DNA from: an uncultured Pelagibacteraceae bacterium
GTDB taxonomy: Bacteria; Pseudomonadota; Alphaproteobacteria; Pelagibacterales; Pelagibacteraceae
Direction: 5' to 3'
Assembly: GCA_902567685.1 (NCBI GenBank)
Contig: CACFNH010000001.1
Location: 269,998 to 333,997 of the forward strand
DNA length: 64,000 nt
The notes under the pieces are model-generated. The model was not told the origin of the DNA and made no database searches. It saw nothing but the letters and a program-made list of their open reading frames with translations. Below, one piece after another: positions 49,339-60,070 of this stretch (positions within the stretch are counted from its first letter, which is position 1; each line of letters starts with the position of its first letter). The position numbers and the translations under genes are program-made.

Positions 49339-49491
49339 CGGGACATCAGGCTTATCATAGTTTTTTGTCCCGTTAATTCTTTTCTTGCAAAATTTGAATC
49401 TTTTGTTAAAAGACATCCAATGGTTATAAAAAGTAAAAATTCTGCTCTTAGATCACACTCTCACAGAGTGCATGCTAGGCTATTGCTTAGC
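49339..49491. other. structured intergenic region (three hairpins), possible ncRNA/leader
   Basis: CGGGACA...TGTCCCG; CACTCT-CAC-AGAGTG; GCTAGGC-TATT-GCTTAGC. Confidence 0.4.
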
Positions 49492-49549
49492 TAAATCATT
49501 ACATATTTTAAATACAAATTTATAAACAATTAATATAAAAAGGAGTTAT

Positions 49550-49626
49550 GCAGCAGTAGCTCAGTTGGTTAGAGCACTAGTTTGTGGAACTAGGGGTCGG
49601 TGGTTCGAATCCACCCTGCTGTACCA
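49550..49626 (+). tRNA. trnH: tRNA-His (anticodon GTG), encoded CCA
   Basis: Full cloverleaf: GCAGCAG TA GCTC AGTTGGTTA GAGC A CTAGT TTGTGGA ACTAG GGGTC GGTGG TTCGAAT CCACC CTGCTGT ACCA. Confidence 0.97.
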
Positions 49627-49630
49627 AAAA

Positions 49631-50965
49631 ATGGAAAAAGACAAAAAAACAAAACCTTCAAAGGAACTGCCTTTGGGCTTTGTTGATAGGCAAGAAAAAG
49701 AATTATTAACCCGAGACTTCATAATTTCAAATATTAAAGAAGTTATGATCAAGTACGGTTTCCAATATCTCGAGACACCAAGCTTTGAGTATACGGATAG
49801 TATTGGAAAATTTTTGCCTGACAAAGATAGGCCTGATCAAGGAGTATTCTCTTTTAAAGATGATAAGAAATGGCTTTCGTTAAGGTATGACTTAACTGCA
49901 CCATTAGCAAGATATGTAGCTAAAAACTATCTTGAGATTCCTAAACCTTTTAAGCGCTACCAATTGGGTACAGTTTGGAGAAATGAAAAGCCAGGACCAG
50001 GAAGATTTAGAGAATTTTTACAATTTGATGCAGATTATGTTGGTACAAAAAATATGCAAGCAGATGCAGAACTTTGTATATTAATTTCTGAGATTTTAGA
50101 AAAGTGTGGATTAGATAAAAAAGATTATACTGTAAAAATTTCTTCTAGAAAATTTACTGATAAATTGTTTGAAAAATTGAAAATCAAATCAAAAGAACAA
50201 ATATCCACCACATTACGAGCTCTAGATAAAATTGATAGACTTGGTTGGCAAGAAGTTCAAAAACTTCTAGGAGAGGGCAGGAAAGATAAATCTGGAGATT
50301 ATACGAGAGGGGCAAATCTTAAGAAAGAACAAATTAAAATAATAGAGAACGCTTTAAAGAACGACACACCTGAAAGTGAAGACCTATTAGAAATTATAAA
50401 AATTTTTCAGGCATATAATTTTTCAAATTATAAATTTGATCCGTCAGTAATAAGAGGATTAGAATATTACACTGGGCCTATTTTTGAAGTTAACTTAAAT
50501 TTTGAAGTAAAAAATTTAAAAGGTCAAGCCATTCAATTTGGATCGATCGGTGGTGGAGGCAGGTATGACAATCTAGTAAACAATTTTGGAAATCTTGACT
50601 GTCCAGCAACAGGAATATCAATAGGTCTAGATAGACTTGTGTTTGCTTTGATGCAAAAAAAAGATTTTAAAATAAAAGCTAAACGCCCGGTTATCATATG
50701 CACGTTTGATAAAAACAATACAAAAAAATATATTGAGATATTAAATAAACTTAGAAATTCAAATATTAGTTCAGAGATATATCCAGGAGAAGGCAAATTA
50801 AAGAAACAGATGGAATATGCAAATAAGATTGGATCTCCAGCTGTTATTTTATACGGAGACGATGAAATAAAATCTGGGAAAGCAACTTTAAAGAATCTTA
50901 GAACTGGTGACGAAACTTCTATTAAAACTGATGAGCTAGCAGATGAAATTAAAAAATTACTCTGA
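49631..50965 (+). CDS. hisS: histidyl-tRNA synthetase (alphaproteobacterial divergent type)
   Basis: DKDRPDQGVFSFKDDKKWLSLRYDLTAPLARYVA; ATG at 49631; ORF-track start lies inside tRNA-His. Confidence 0.92.
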   Translation: MEKDKKTKPSKELPLGFVDRQEKELLTRDFIISNIKEVMIKYGFQYLETPSFEYTDSIGKFLPDKDRPDQGVFSFKDDKKWLSLRYDLTAPLARYVAKNYLEIPKPFKRYQLGTVWRNEKPGPGRFREFLQFDADYVGTKNMQADAELCILISEILEKCGLDKKDYTVKISSRKFTDKLFEKLKIKSKEQISTTLRALDKIDRLGWQEVQKLLGEGRKDKSGDYTRGANLKKEQIKIIENALKNDTPESEDLLEIIKIFQAYNFSNYKFDPSVIRGLEYYTGPIFEVNLNFEVKNLKGQAIQFGSIGGGGRYDNLVNNFGNLDCPATGISIGLDRLVFALMQKKDFKIKAKRPVIICTFDKNNTKKYIEILNKLRNSNISSEIYPGEGKLKKQMEYANKIGSPAVILYGDDEIKSGKATLKNLRTGDETSIKTDELADEIKKLL

Positions 50966-51995
50966 AAGTATAATAAAAGTTTTTAAAAAGGATGGTTTTG
51001 TTTTATCAGAACCTGATGTTCTTTTAGACTCTGAATATATTATTCAAAGATCAGGTGAGAATTTTAGAAAACTAATGCTTACTTTTGAGGATGATACTGG
51101 TAAAAGCATGTGCTTAAGACCAGATCTTACGATAGCTTCTTGTATAAAATATTTGAAAACTAATTCTAAAGTAAATTCAAAAATTTTTTATTCAGGTCAA
51201 GCTTATAGAAGATCAAGTAATTCAAAAGACAAGGTTATAAACGATCAGCTGGGAATAGAGATACTGGGTTCCAAAAATAAATCTATTGATGATTTAAAAG
51301 TTTTGAAAACGATTATTAATTCAATTAAAAAAATAAAAATAAAAAAAACATCAATAAAGGTAGGCGATGTAAGCTTATTTGAAAAATTAATAGATTCGTT
51401 AAAAATTCCAGAAAGATGGAAGATGAGGCTAAGGCGACATTTTTGGAGACCTAAATATTTTGAAGATTTACTTAATAGGCTCGAAACCAACTCAGATGTA
51501 GATCCTTCAGTAGTTGAACTAGATAAAAAAAAGTTTTTAGAAATGAAAAACCTTGATCAAAATAAAGAAGTTGCAAATCGCAAAATATCAGAAATCTTGT
51601 CTAGATTTGACAGAAAGATGAAAGACCCAAGGTCATTTTCAGAAAATAAAAAGATTGTGAAAATTATTCGAGAGTTTTTAAAAATAAATTGCTCTATTGA
51701 TAAACTAGAAAAAACTTTAAAAAACTTTGTTAAAAAAAATAACTTGGGTAAAAATGTTTTTAAAGATTTGTCTACAGTAAAAAACTTATCAAAAATAAAT
51801 TCTAAAATAGTGTTTTTAACAAATTTTGGAAGAGATATTGAGTATTATACAGGAATAGTTTTTGAAATATATAATTCCTCAAAAAAAGAAATAGCTAGAG
51901 GAGGAAGGTATGATGGTTTACTGAAAAGTCTTGGATCTAAGAAAAATATCTCAGCAGTAGGTGCCGCTATTAATTTAAATAATTTAAAAATATGA
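50943..51995 (+). CDS. hisZ: ATP phosphoribosyltransferase regulatory subunit-like (HisZ)
   Basis: HisRS-like core (CLRPDLTIASC, GRDIEYYTGIVFEIY, GGRYDGLL) followed by short-form hisG. Confidence 0.8.
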   Translation: MKLKNYSESIIKVFKKDGFVLSEPDVLLDSEYIIQRSGENFRKLMLTFEDDTGKSMCLRPDLTIASCIKYLKTNSKVNSKIFYSGQAYRRSSNSKDKVINDQLGIEILGSKNKSIDDLKVLKTIINSIKKIKIKKTSIKVGDVSLFEKLIDSLKIPERWKMRLRRHFWRPKYFEDLLNRLETNSDVDPSVVELDKKKFLEMKNLDQNKEVANRKISEILSRFDRKMKDPRSFSENKKIVKIIREFLKINCSIDKLEKTLKNFVKKNNLGKNVFKDLSTVKNLSKINSKIVFLTNFGRDIEYYTGIVFEIYNSSKKEIARGGRYDGLLKSLGSKKNISAVGAAINLNNLKI

Positions 51996-52669
51996 AAAAC
52001 TTAATAACTATAGGATTGCCAAGTAAAGGAAGATTAAAGGAAGGTTCAGTGAGTTTTTTAGAAAACAATAATTTAAAACTAAGTTCTAGTGGAGGAAAAA
52101 GAAATTATTTTGCAAAGATAGAAAATATATCTAATACCAAAGTTATTTATTTGCACGCAAAAGAAATTATACAAAGGCTTGGTGATGGCACTCTTGATGC
52201 TGGAATATCGGGACTAGATTTATTGCACGAATCTCCAATTAATTTAAAGAAAAAAATTGAAGTAAAGAAAAAATTAAATTTTGGTATGGCAAATCTTGTA
52301 ATTGCTATTCCTAACGACTGGATAGATGTTCAAACCGTTGCAGATTTAGAAGAAGTATCTTTTAGTTTTAGAGATAAAAAAAACATTAGATTACGTGTTG
52401 CTACAAAATATCCAAATTTGACTAATAATTTTCTTGTTTCTAAAGGAGTTACTCAATACAAACTTGTTTATAGCCTTGGAGCTACTGAAACTTATCCTTT
52501 TATAGGTTCTTCAGAAATAATTACAGATATAAGCTCAACTGGAAAAACTTTAGAGGACAATAATCTTAGAATTCTTAAAGATGGATTAATTTTAAAATCA
52601 CAAGCATGTTTATTAATTTCAAAAAAAAAGGCTGCAAAACTGCAGCCTTTTTTAAATTCATTTAATTAA
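51992..52669 (+). CDS. hisG: ATP phosphoribosyltransferase, short form
   Basis: IGLPSKGRLKEGSVSFLE, RLGDGTLDAGISGLDLL, RVATKYPNLTNNF. Confidence 0.92.
   Translation: MKNLITIGLPSKGRLKEGSVSFLENNNLKLSSSGGKRNYFAKIENISNTKVIYLHAKEIIQRLGDGTLDAGISGLDLLHESPINLKKKIEVKKKLNFGMANLVIAIPNDWIDVQTVADLEEVSFSFRDKKNIRLRVATKYPNLTNNFLVSKGVTQYKLVYSLGATETYPFIGSSEIITDISSTGKTLEDNNLRILKDGLILKSQACLLISKKKAAKLQPFLNSFN
52621..52653. terminator. bidirectional intrinsic terminator within hisG 3' coding end
   Basis: AAAAAAAAGGCTGC-AAAACT-GCAGCCTTTTTTT. Confidence 0.85.
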
Positions 52670-52674
52670 CGGAA

Positions 52675-54339
<1,665 letters not shown>

Positions 54340-54353
54340 TTATTAATTTTAAA

Positions 54354-54647
54354 TTATTTACTTTTTGAAACTCCCATGATGTCTGATTCTTTCATAATGC
54401 TGTATTCTTTGCCATCAATTTTAACTTCAGTACCGGACCATTTGCCAAAAAGAACACGATCTCCAATTTTAACATCCATTTTAATTGTTTTCCCGTCTTC
54501 AGTTTTTGCTCCAGTACCCACAGCAACTACTTCACCTTCTTGTGGTTTTTCTTTTGCGCTATCTGGAATGATAATTCCACCAGCAGTTTTTTCTTCACTA
54601 TCGAGTACTTTTATAAGAACTCTGTCATGTAAAGGTCTAAATTTCAT
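54354..54647 (-). CDS. groES: co-chaperonin GroES
   Basis: [40 protein letters not shown]. Confidence 0.98.
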   Translation of the reverse strand: MKFRPLHDRVLIKVLDSEEKTAGGIIIPDSAKEKPQEGEVVAVGTGAKTEDGKTIKMDVKIGDRVLFGKWSGTEVKIDGKEYSIMKESDIMGVSKSK

Positions 54648-54681
54648 ATTTTACTCCTGTAAATTTTTGTGTACGATTGTG

Positions 54682-54710
54682 ATATGGTGAGTTTTTGTTA
54701 AAATTTCAAG
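54682..54710 (-). promoter_or_regulatory. sigma-32 (RpoH)-type promoter for groESL
   Basis: Minus strand CTTGAAA-N14-CACCATAT. Confidence 0.75.
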
Positions 54711-54800
54711 TGGGAAATAAGAATTTTAGCGTTCGAAAAAGGCCGTTATTGCTGTATTTTACTAATTTTTCAAAAAAGATTTAAAAAGGAACCGATTAAA

Positions 54801-55607
54801 TTGAAAAAACTCAACAATTTGTCTGAAGTTTATGGTCTTTATGATGCTTTTATTATCGACCTTTGGGGAGTGATGCACAATGGTATCAATCTTAATCCTG
54901 GAGCTATAGAAGTTGTTGAAAATTTACATAAGTACAACAAAAGAATTACTTTTCTATCTAATGCACCTAGACCAAATGAGAGCGTTATTAAGTTCTTAAG
55001 AAAACTAAAAATGGATAAGAAATTCTGCAAATACGTATTAACATCTGGTGAAGCAGCTGTTAAATCTTTGAATGAAGGAAAATTTGGTATCAAATTTTTT
55101 CATTTAGGGCCAGAAAGAGATATGTCGATGTTCGCAGGTTTAGAAAAAAATAAAACTTCCATAGATGAGAGTGATTTTATTTTGTGCACTGGATTGTTTG
55201 ATGGCTATGAAAATGATTTAGAATATTATAAAAAATTGCTTAAAAAGCATTTATCAAAAAAAATAATTTGTACTAATCCTGATTTAATCGTTCATAGAGG
55301 TACAAAAGAAGAGCTTTGCGCTGGATCTGTAGCAGAAGTTTTTAAATCTTTGGGAGGAGATGTGGTATATTTTGGGAAACCTTATAAAGAGGTTTATGAC
55401 CTTTGTTTAAAGAAAAATGAAAAAACTCTTGTTATAGGAGACAATTTAAATACGGATATTAAAGGAGCAAATAATTTAAATTTAGACTCTTTATTCATAA
55501 CTGGAGGCGTACATAGGTCTGAATTTCAAAAAGAAAATGAATTAGAGAAATTAATAAAAAAGTATGATGTAAAAATTAAATATTTTCAAAAACAATTAAA
55601 TTGGTAA
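54801..55607 (+). CDS. HAD-superfamily hydrolase, class IIA (TIGR01459-like)
   Basis: DAFIIDLWGVMHNG, FLSNAPRPN, VIGDNLNTDIKGANN; TTG start. Confidence 0.85.
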   Translation: MKKLNNLSEVYGLYDAFIIDLWGVMHNGINLNPGAIEVVENLHKYNKRITFLSNAPRPNESVIKFLRKLKMDKKFCKYVLTSGEAAVKSLNEGKFGIKFFHLGPERDMSMFAGLEKNKTSIDESDFILCTGLFDGYENDLEYYKKLLKKHLSKKIICTNPDLIVHRGTKEELCAGSVAEVFKSLGGDVVYFGKPYKEVYDLCLKKNEKTLVIGDNLNTDIKGANNLNLDSLFITGGVHRSEFQKENELEKLIKKYDVKIKYFQKQLNW

Positions 55608-55608
55608 A

Positions 55609-56511
55609 ATGATCATTTACAAAAATTCAAAAAAAAAGCTTAGAAGAACAGTAATCGCAATTGGAAATTTTGACGGTCTTCATCTAGGACATCAAAAAGT
55701 TTTAGATCAAGCTAGAAAAAAGGCAAAAAAATATAATCTGAAATTTGGTGTAGTTTCCTTTGAACCAGTACCAGTTATGTTTTTTAATAAGAATATTAAA
55801 AATCATAGAATAAATAATTTTAAACAAAAAATTCTTTCTTTTAAGAGATTAAAATTAGATTTTCTGAGAATTGTTAAATTTAACAAAAATTTTTCTAAAT
55901 TAAGTCCTGAGCAATTTATTAAAAATATTATTCATAAAAATTTAAATTCAAAATTTATATTTGTAAGTAAAAACTTTCGATTTGGAAAAAACAGAAAAGG
56001 AAGTGTAAAAACCTTAATAAAACATGAGAAAGATTTTTCTTATAAGACTGTTATTACTAAACCTTTAAAAAAAAATAATAAAGTTTTATCCTCTTCAGTC
56101 ATAAGGTTAAAAATATCTTTAGGAAAAATACATGAAGCTAACAAATTTCTAGGCAGGAAGTGGTGCGTCACAGGCAAAGTTATAAAAGGAAAAAAGAGAG
56201 GTAGAAAAATAGGATTTCCTACGTGCAATATAAAATTTAAAGATTATGTTTTACCAAAATTGGGAGTTTATTCTGTTAAAGTGAAAGGAAATAGATTTAA
56301 TAAAAAAGGAGTTGCCAACATTGGATACAGACCTACATTTAATGGGAAGAGCTTACTTTTAGAGGTAAATATATTTGGATTAAAGAAAAATTTATATAAA
56401 AAGACAATAAATGTTAGTTTTATTGATTTTATTAGAGATGAAAAAAAATTTAGAAATATTGACGAACTTAAAAAACAAATAAAAAAAGATATAAAGAGAG
56501 CTAAAAAATAA
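55609..56511 (+). CDS. ribF: bifunctional riboflavin kinase/FAD synthetase
   Basis: IGNFDGLHLGHQKV, RKIGFPTCNIKF, VANIGYRPTF. Confidence 0.92.
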   Translation: MIIYKNSKKKLRRTVIAIGNFDGLHLGHQKVLDQARKKAKKYNLKFGVVSFEPVPVMFFNKNIKNHRINNFKQKILSFKRLKLDFLRIVKFNKNFSKLSPEQFIKNIIHKNLNSKFIFVSKNFRFGKNRKGSVKTLIKHEKDFSYKTVITKPLKKNNKVLSSSVIRLKISLGKIHEANKFLGRKWCVTGKVIKGKKRGRKIGFPTCNIKFKDYVLPKLGVYSVKVKGNRFNKKGVANIGYRPTFNGKSLLLEVNIFGLKKNLYKKTINVSFIDFIRDEKKFRNIDELKKQIKKDIKRAKK

Positions 56512-56514
56512 AAA

Positions 56515-59259
56515 ATGTCAAAAGAAAGCATACAACTCCCAAAGACAGCTTTTTCCATGAAAGCTAATTTGCCATCTAAAGAACCTAAAATTTTAGAAAA
56601 ATGGGAAAAAAATAAAATTTTTGAGAAATTGAGAAAAAATTCAAAAGGAAAAGAAAAATTTGTTCTACACGATGGACCGCCGTATGCAAATGGAAATATT
56701 CATATGGGAACAGCTTTAAACAAAATTCTAAAAGATATGATCACAAGATTTCATCAAATGATGGGAAGAGACTCAATATATGTTCCAGGTTGGGACTGTC
56801 ATGGTTTGCCAATTGAGTGGAAGATTGAAGAACAGTATAAGAAAAATAAAAAAAATAAAGACCAGGTACCTATTAAGGATTTTAGAAATGAATGTCGGGA
56901 GTTTGCAAAGAAATGGATAGAAATACAAGCAAAAGAATTTAAAAGGCTAGGAGTAGTTGGAGATTTTAAAAACTATTACTCCACAATGAGTTTTGCTGGA
57001 GAAGCACAAATAGTCAGAGAGTTGGGTAAATTTTTGCTAGATAAGAGTTTGTATCAAGGATTCAAACCTGTTCTATGGTCTACAGTTGAAAAAACAGCAT
57101 TAGCAGATGCTGAGGTTGAATATAAAGATCATACATCTAATACAATTTTTGCAGCTTTTAAAATCAAAAGTTCAGATAAAGATTTCTTGAAAAATGCTAG
57201 TATTGTCATATGGACAACAACTCCTTGGACTATACCGGCAAATAAAGCTTTAGCATTTAATAGTTCTCTTGAATATTCTCTTATTGAGATACCAACCCTG
57301 GAAAATTTCAAAGAAAAAAAAATTATTATTGCTAAAGAACTGATCAAATCAGTCACAGAATCTTGTGGTATTAAAGATTTTAAGATTATAAAAAATTTTA
57401 AAGGAACTGATTTTAAAAATACAATTTGCTCTCATCCTTTTTTAAAATTAGGTTTTAATTATGATGTTCCCATGTTTGAGGCTGGATTTGTTAATCTAGA
57501 ACAAGGAACTGGCATAGTTCATTGTGCACCAAGTCATGGGGTTGATGATTTTAATTTGTGTCTAAAAAATAATATAGAGTCAAAATACACAGTTGATGAC
57601 TCAGGTTATTACACAAAGGAAATACCACACTTTGTAAAAACTCATGTTTTTAAAGCAGACCCCATAGTTATAGAAGAGTTAAAAAAAGAACAAAAATTGT
57701 TAAAAGATGAAAAAATTCAGCATAGCTATCCTCACTCTTGGAGATCTAAGGCACCATTAATTTATAGGGCTACTCCACAATGGTTTATTTCAATGGAAAC
57801 TAATTCTTTAAGAAAGAAAGCTATAAAAGCCATCAACGATACAAGCTTTTATCCCCCAAAAGGAAAAGAAAGACTAATGTCAATGATTGAGGGAAGACCT
57901 GACTGGTGTGTATCTCGACAAAGAGTATGGGGTGTTCCATTGCCGATTTTTATAAACAAAAAAACCCGAGAACCTTTAAGAGACCAAAAAGTAATAGATC
58001 GAATTGCAGAGATTTATGAAAAAGAAGGATCTGACTGTTGGTTTACTGATGATCTTAAAAAATTTTTGGGAAACAAATATGATCCAAAAGACTATGAAAA
58101 ACTTAACGATATAGTTGAGGTTTGGTTTGACAGTGGTTCCACTCATAGTTTCGTATTAGAAAAGAGAAGCGATCTTAAGTGGCCAGCTGACATGTATTTA
58201 GAGGGATCTGATCAGCACAGAGGATGGTTTCACTCTTCTCTTCTTGAGTCTTGTGGAACAAGAGGAAGAGCTCCATTTGAAAGCATTCTATCTCATGGTT
58301 TTGTAGTTGATGGTAAAGGAATGAAGATGTCTAAGTCGGCAGGCAATGTAATTTCACCAGAAGATATTTTAAAAAATTATGGTGCTGACATATTGAGAGC
58401 TTGGGTTGCTGCTTCAGATTACGCAGAGGATTTGAGAATTGATAACACGATTTTAGCACAACATGCAGAATCTTATAGAAAAATAAGAAATACTTTTAGA
58501 TTTATACTTGGCAATATCAAAGATAATTTTGAATTACAAAAAATAGAAGATTTAAAAATAAAAGAATTTTCAGAGTTAGAAAGATACATTTTAAACAGAT
58601 TATTTTTAGTTGATAAATCTATAAAGGAAAATTTAAAAAATTATAACTTCCATAAGATATACAAAGAATTATTAAATTTTTGCACTCTAGATCTTTCTTC
58701 TTTCTATTTTGATATCAGAAAAGACGTTTTATATTGCGATGATTTAAAATCTAAAAAGAGAAAGGAATGCATAGTAGTATTAAATTTAATCTTAGAATGT
58801 TTAATTAAATGGTTTGCTCCAATATTTGTTTTTACAACTGAAGAGATATTTAGTTTAGTTAACAAAAAAGACGAAAGTATTCATGAAAAGAATTTTGTAA
58901 AAATTCCTAACCATTGGGAAGATTCAAAATTAAATGATAAATGGAAAAATTTATACAAAATAAAACAAGAAGCAAACATTGCAATAGAGCAAAAGAGAGC
59001 CAACAAAGAGATTGGTTCAAGTCTTGAGGCTGAAATAGAAATTTTTGTTAATAGCGAAGATTACAATCTTATGGAAGGTTTGGATTTAGCTGAGTATTTT
59101 ATTACCTCTAAAGCCATAAAAATTCAAAATAAGAAAAAAGAAGATGAAATAAAAATAATAGTTAAAAAATCATCAGGAACTAAATGTTCTAGATGTTGGA
59201 AAATAGTTCAGAACAAATGTAGCAGGTGCGATGAAGTAGTCAAAGGTGCCAATAAATAA
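56515..59259 (+). CDS. ileS: isoleucyl-tRNA synthetase
   Basis: HDGPPYANGNIHMGTALNKILKD, KMSKSAGNVI, C-terminal zinc Cys motif. Confidence 0.97.
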   Translation: MSKESIQLPKTAFSMKANLPSKEPKILEKWEKNKIFEKLRKNSKGKEKFVLHDGPPYANGNIHMGTALNKILKDMITRFHQMMGRDSIYVPGWDCHGLPIEWKIEEQYKKNKKNKDQVPIKDFRNECREFAKKWIEIQAKEFKRLGVVGDFKNYYSTMSFAGEAQIVRELGKFLLDKSLYQGFKPVLWSTVEKTALADAEVEYKDHTSNTIFAAFKIKSSDKDFLKNASIVIWTTTPWTIPANKALAFNSSLEYSLIEIPTLENFKEKKIIIAKELIKSVTESCGIKDFKIIKNFKGTDFKNTICSHPFLKLGFNYDVPMFEAGFVNLEQGTGIVHCAPSHGVDDFNLCLKNNIESKYTVDDSGYYTKEIPHFVKTHVFKADPIVIEELKKEQKLLKDEKIQHSYPHSWRSKAPLIYRATPQWFISMETNSLRKKAIKAINDTSFYPPKGKERLMSMIEGRPDWCVSRQRVWGVPLPIFINKKTREPLRDQKVIDRIAEIYEKEGSDCWFTDDLKKFLGNKYDPKDYEKLNDIVEVWFDSGSTHSFVLEKRSDLKWPADMYLEGSDQHRGWFHSSLLESCGTRGRAPFESILSHGFVVDGKGMKMSKSAGNVISPEDILKNYGADILRAWVAASDYAEDLRIDNTILAQHAESYRKIRNTFRFILGNIKDNFELQKIEDLKIKEFSELERYILNRLFLVDKSIKENLKNYNFHKIYKELLNFCTLDLSSFYFDIRKDVLYCDDLKSKKRKECIVVLNLILECLIKWFAPIFVFTTEEIFSLVNKKDESIHEKNFVKIPNHWEDSKLNDKWKNLYKIKQEANIAIEQKRANKEIGSSLEAEIEIFVNSEDYNLMEGLDLAEYFITSKAIKIQNKKKEDEIKIIVKKSSGTKCSRCWKIVQNKCSRCDEVVKGANK

Positions 59260-59763
59260 ATGACAGAAATTAAAAATAGGATTTTTAATAGATCTAATAT
59301 TATTTGCATTTTATTAATAGTATTAATATTTTTAATAGATAGATTTTCTAAAATAAAAGTTATCAATTACATACTTAGCAACAATAGCAGTATTTATGTA
59401 AATAACTTTTTGAATTTAGATCTGGTATGGAATACAGGGATTGGTTTTGGACTTTTCTCTCTTGAAGGAGGAGCTTTATATCATTTTATTTCATTAATAA
59501 TATTTATTGTTATTTTGGGATTAATTTTTTTTATAATTAAATCTTCATTGTGGTCAGAAAAATTTTTATATTCTATGATATTAGGAGGTGCTTTAGGAAA
59601 TTTTTATGATAGAGCTCTTTACTTTGCTGTTCCAGACTTTATAGATATACATTTTAATGATTACCACTGGTTTACTTTTAACATTGCAGATATATTTATA
59701 TCGTTAGGAATAATTTTGTTTATACTAAGGGAAATATTTTTTGAAAAAAATGAAAAAAATTAG
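59260..59763 (+). CDS. lspA: lipoprotein signal peptidase
   Basis: LDLVWNTGIGFGLFS, GGALGNFYDRALYFAVPDFIDIHF, FNIADIFIS. Confidence 0.95.
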   Translation: MTEIKNRIFNRSNIICILLIVLIFLIDRFSKIKVINYILSNNSSIYVNNFLNLDLVWNTGIGFGLFSLEGGALYHFISLIIFIVILGLIFFIIKSSLWSEKFLYSMILGGALGNFYDRALYFAVPDFIDIHFNDYHWFTFNIADIFISLGIILFILREIFFEKNEKN

Positions 59764-60070
59764 TCTATTTTTCTATTTTATTTTTTTAATTGGCATTTTG
59801 TCTTCTTGTTCCGGAATGAGTGAGGCTGGTAAGATTTTAAGAAATGAAAAGGTGAAAACGACTGATGAATTTTTAGTTAAAAAAAGAGAACCTCTTACAG
59901 AACCTCCTGATAAAGACAAACTTCCATACCCAAAACCTTCATCCAAAAAAGAAGGGGAAGAAACTAATAAAATTAAAAAAATTTTAAAAGCTGAAGAAGG
60001 AAAGACAAACTCAGGTAGTTCCAAGTCTTCCTCAGCAGAAGAACTAATAATTAATCAGATTAAAAGGTGA
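59741..60070 (+). CDS. putative lipoprotein, DUF3035-like
   Basis: LSSCSG lipobox; TTDEFLVKKREPLTEPPD; follows lspA. Confidence 0.7.
   Translation: MKKMKKISLFFYFIFLIGILSSCSGMSEAGKILRNEKVKTTDEFLVKKREPLTEPPDKDKLPYPKPSSKKEGEETNKIKKILKAEEGKTNSGSSKSSSAEELIINQIKR

Noticed and set aside
49565-49630. hisS N-terminal extension MVRALVCGTRGRWFESTLLYQK and antisense ORF 49561-49824
   Set aside because: Both are translations of the tRNA-His gene.
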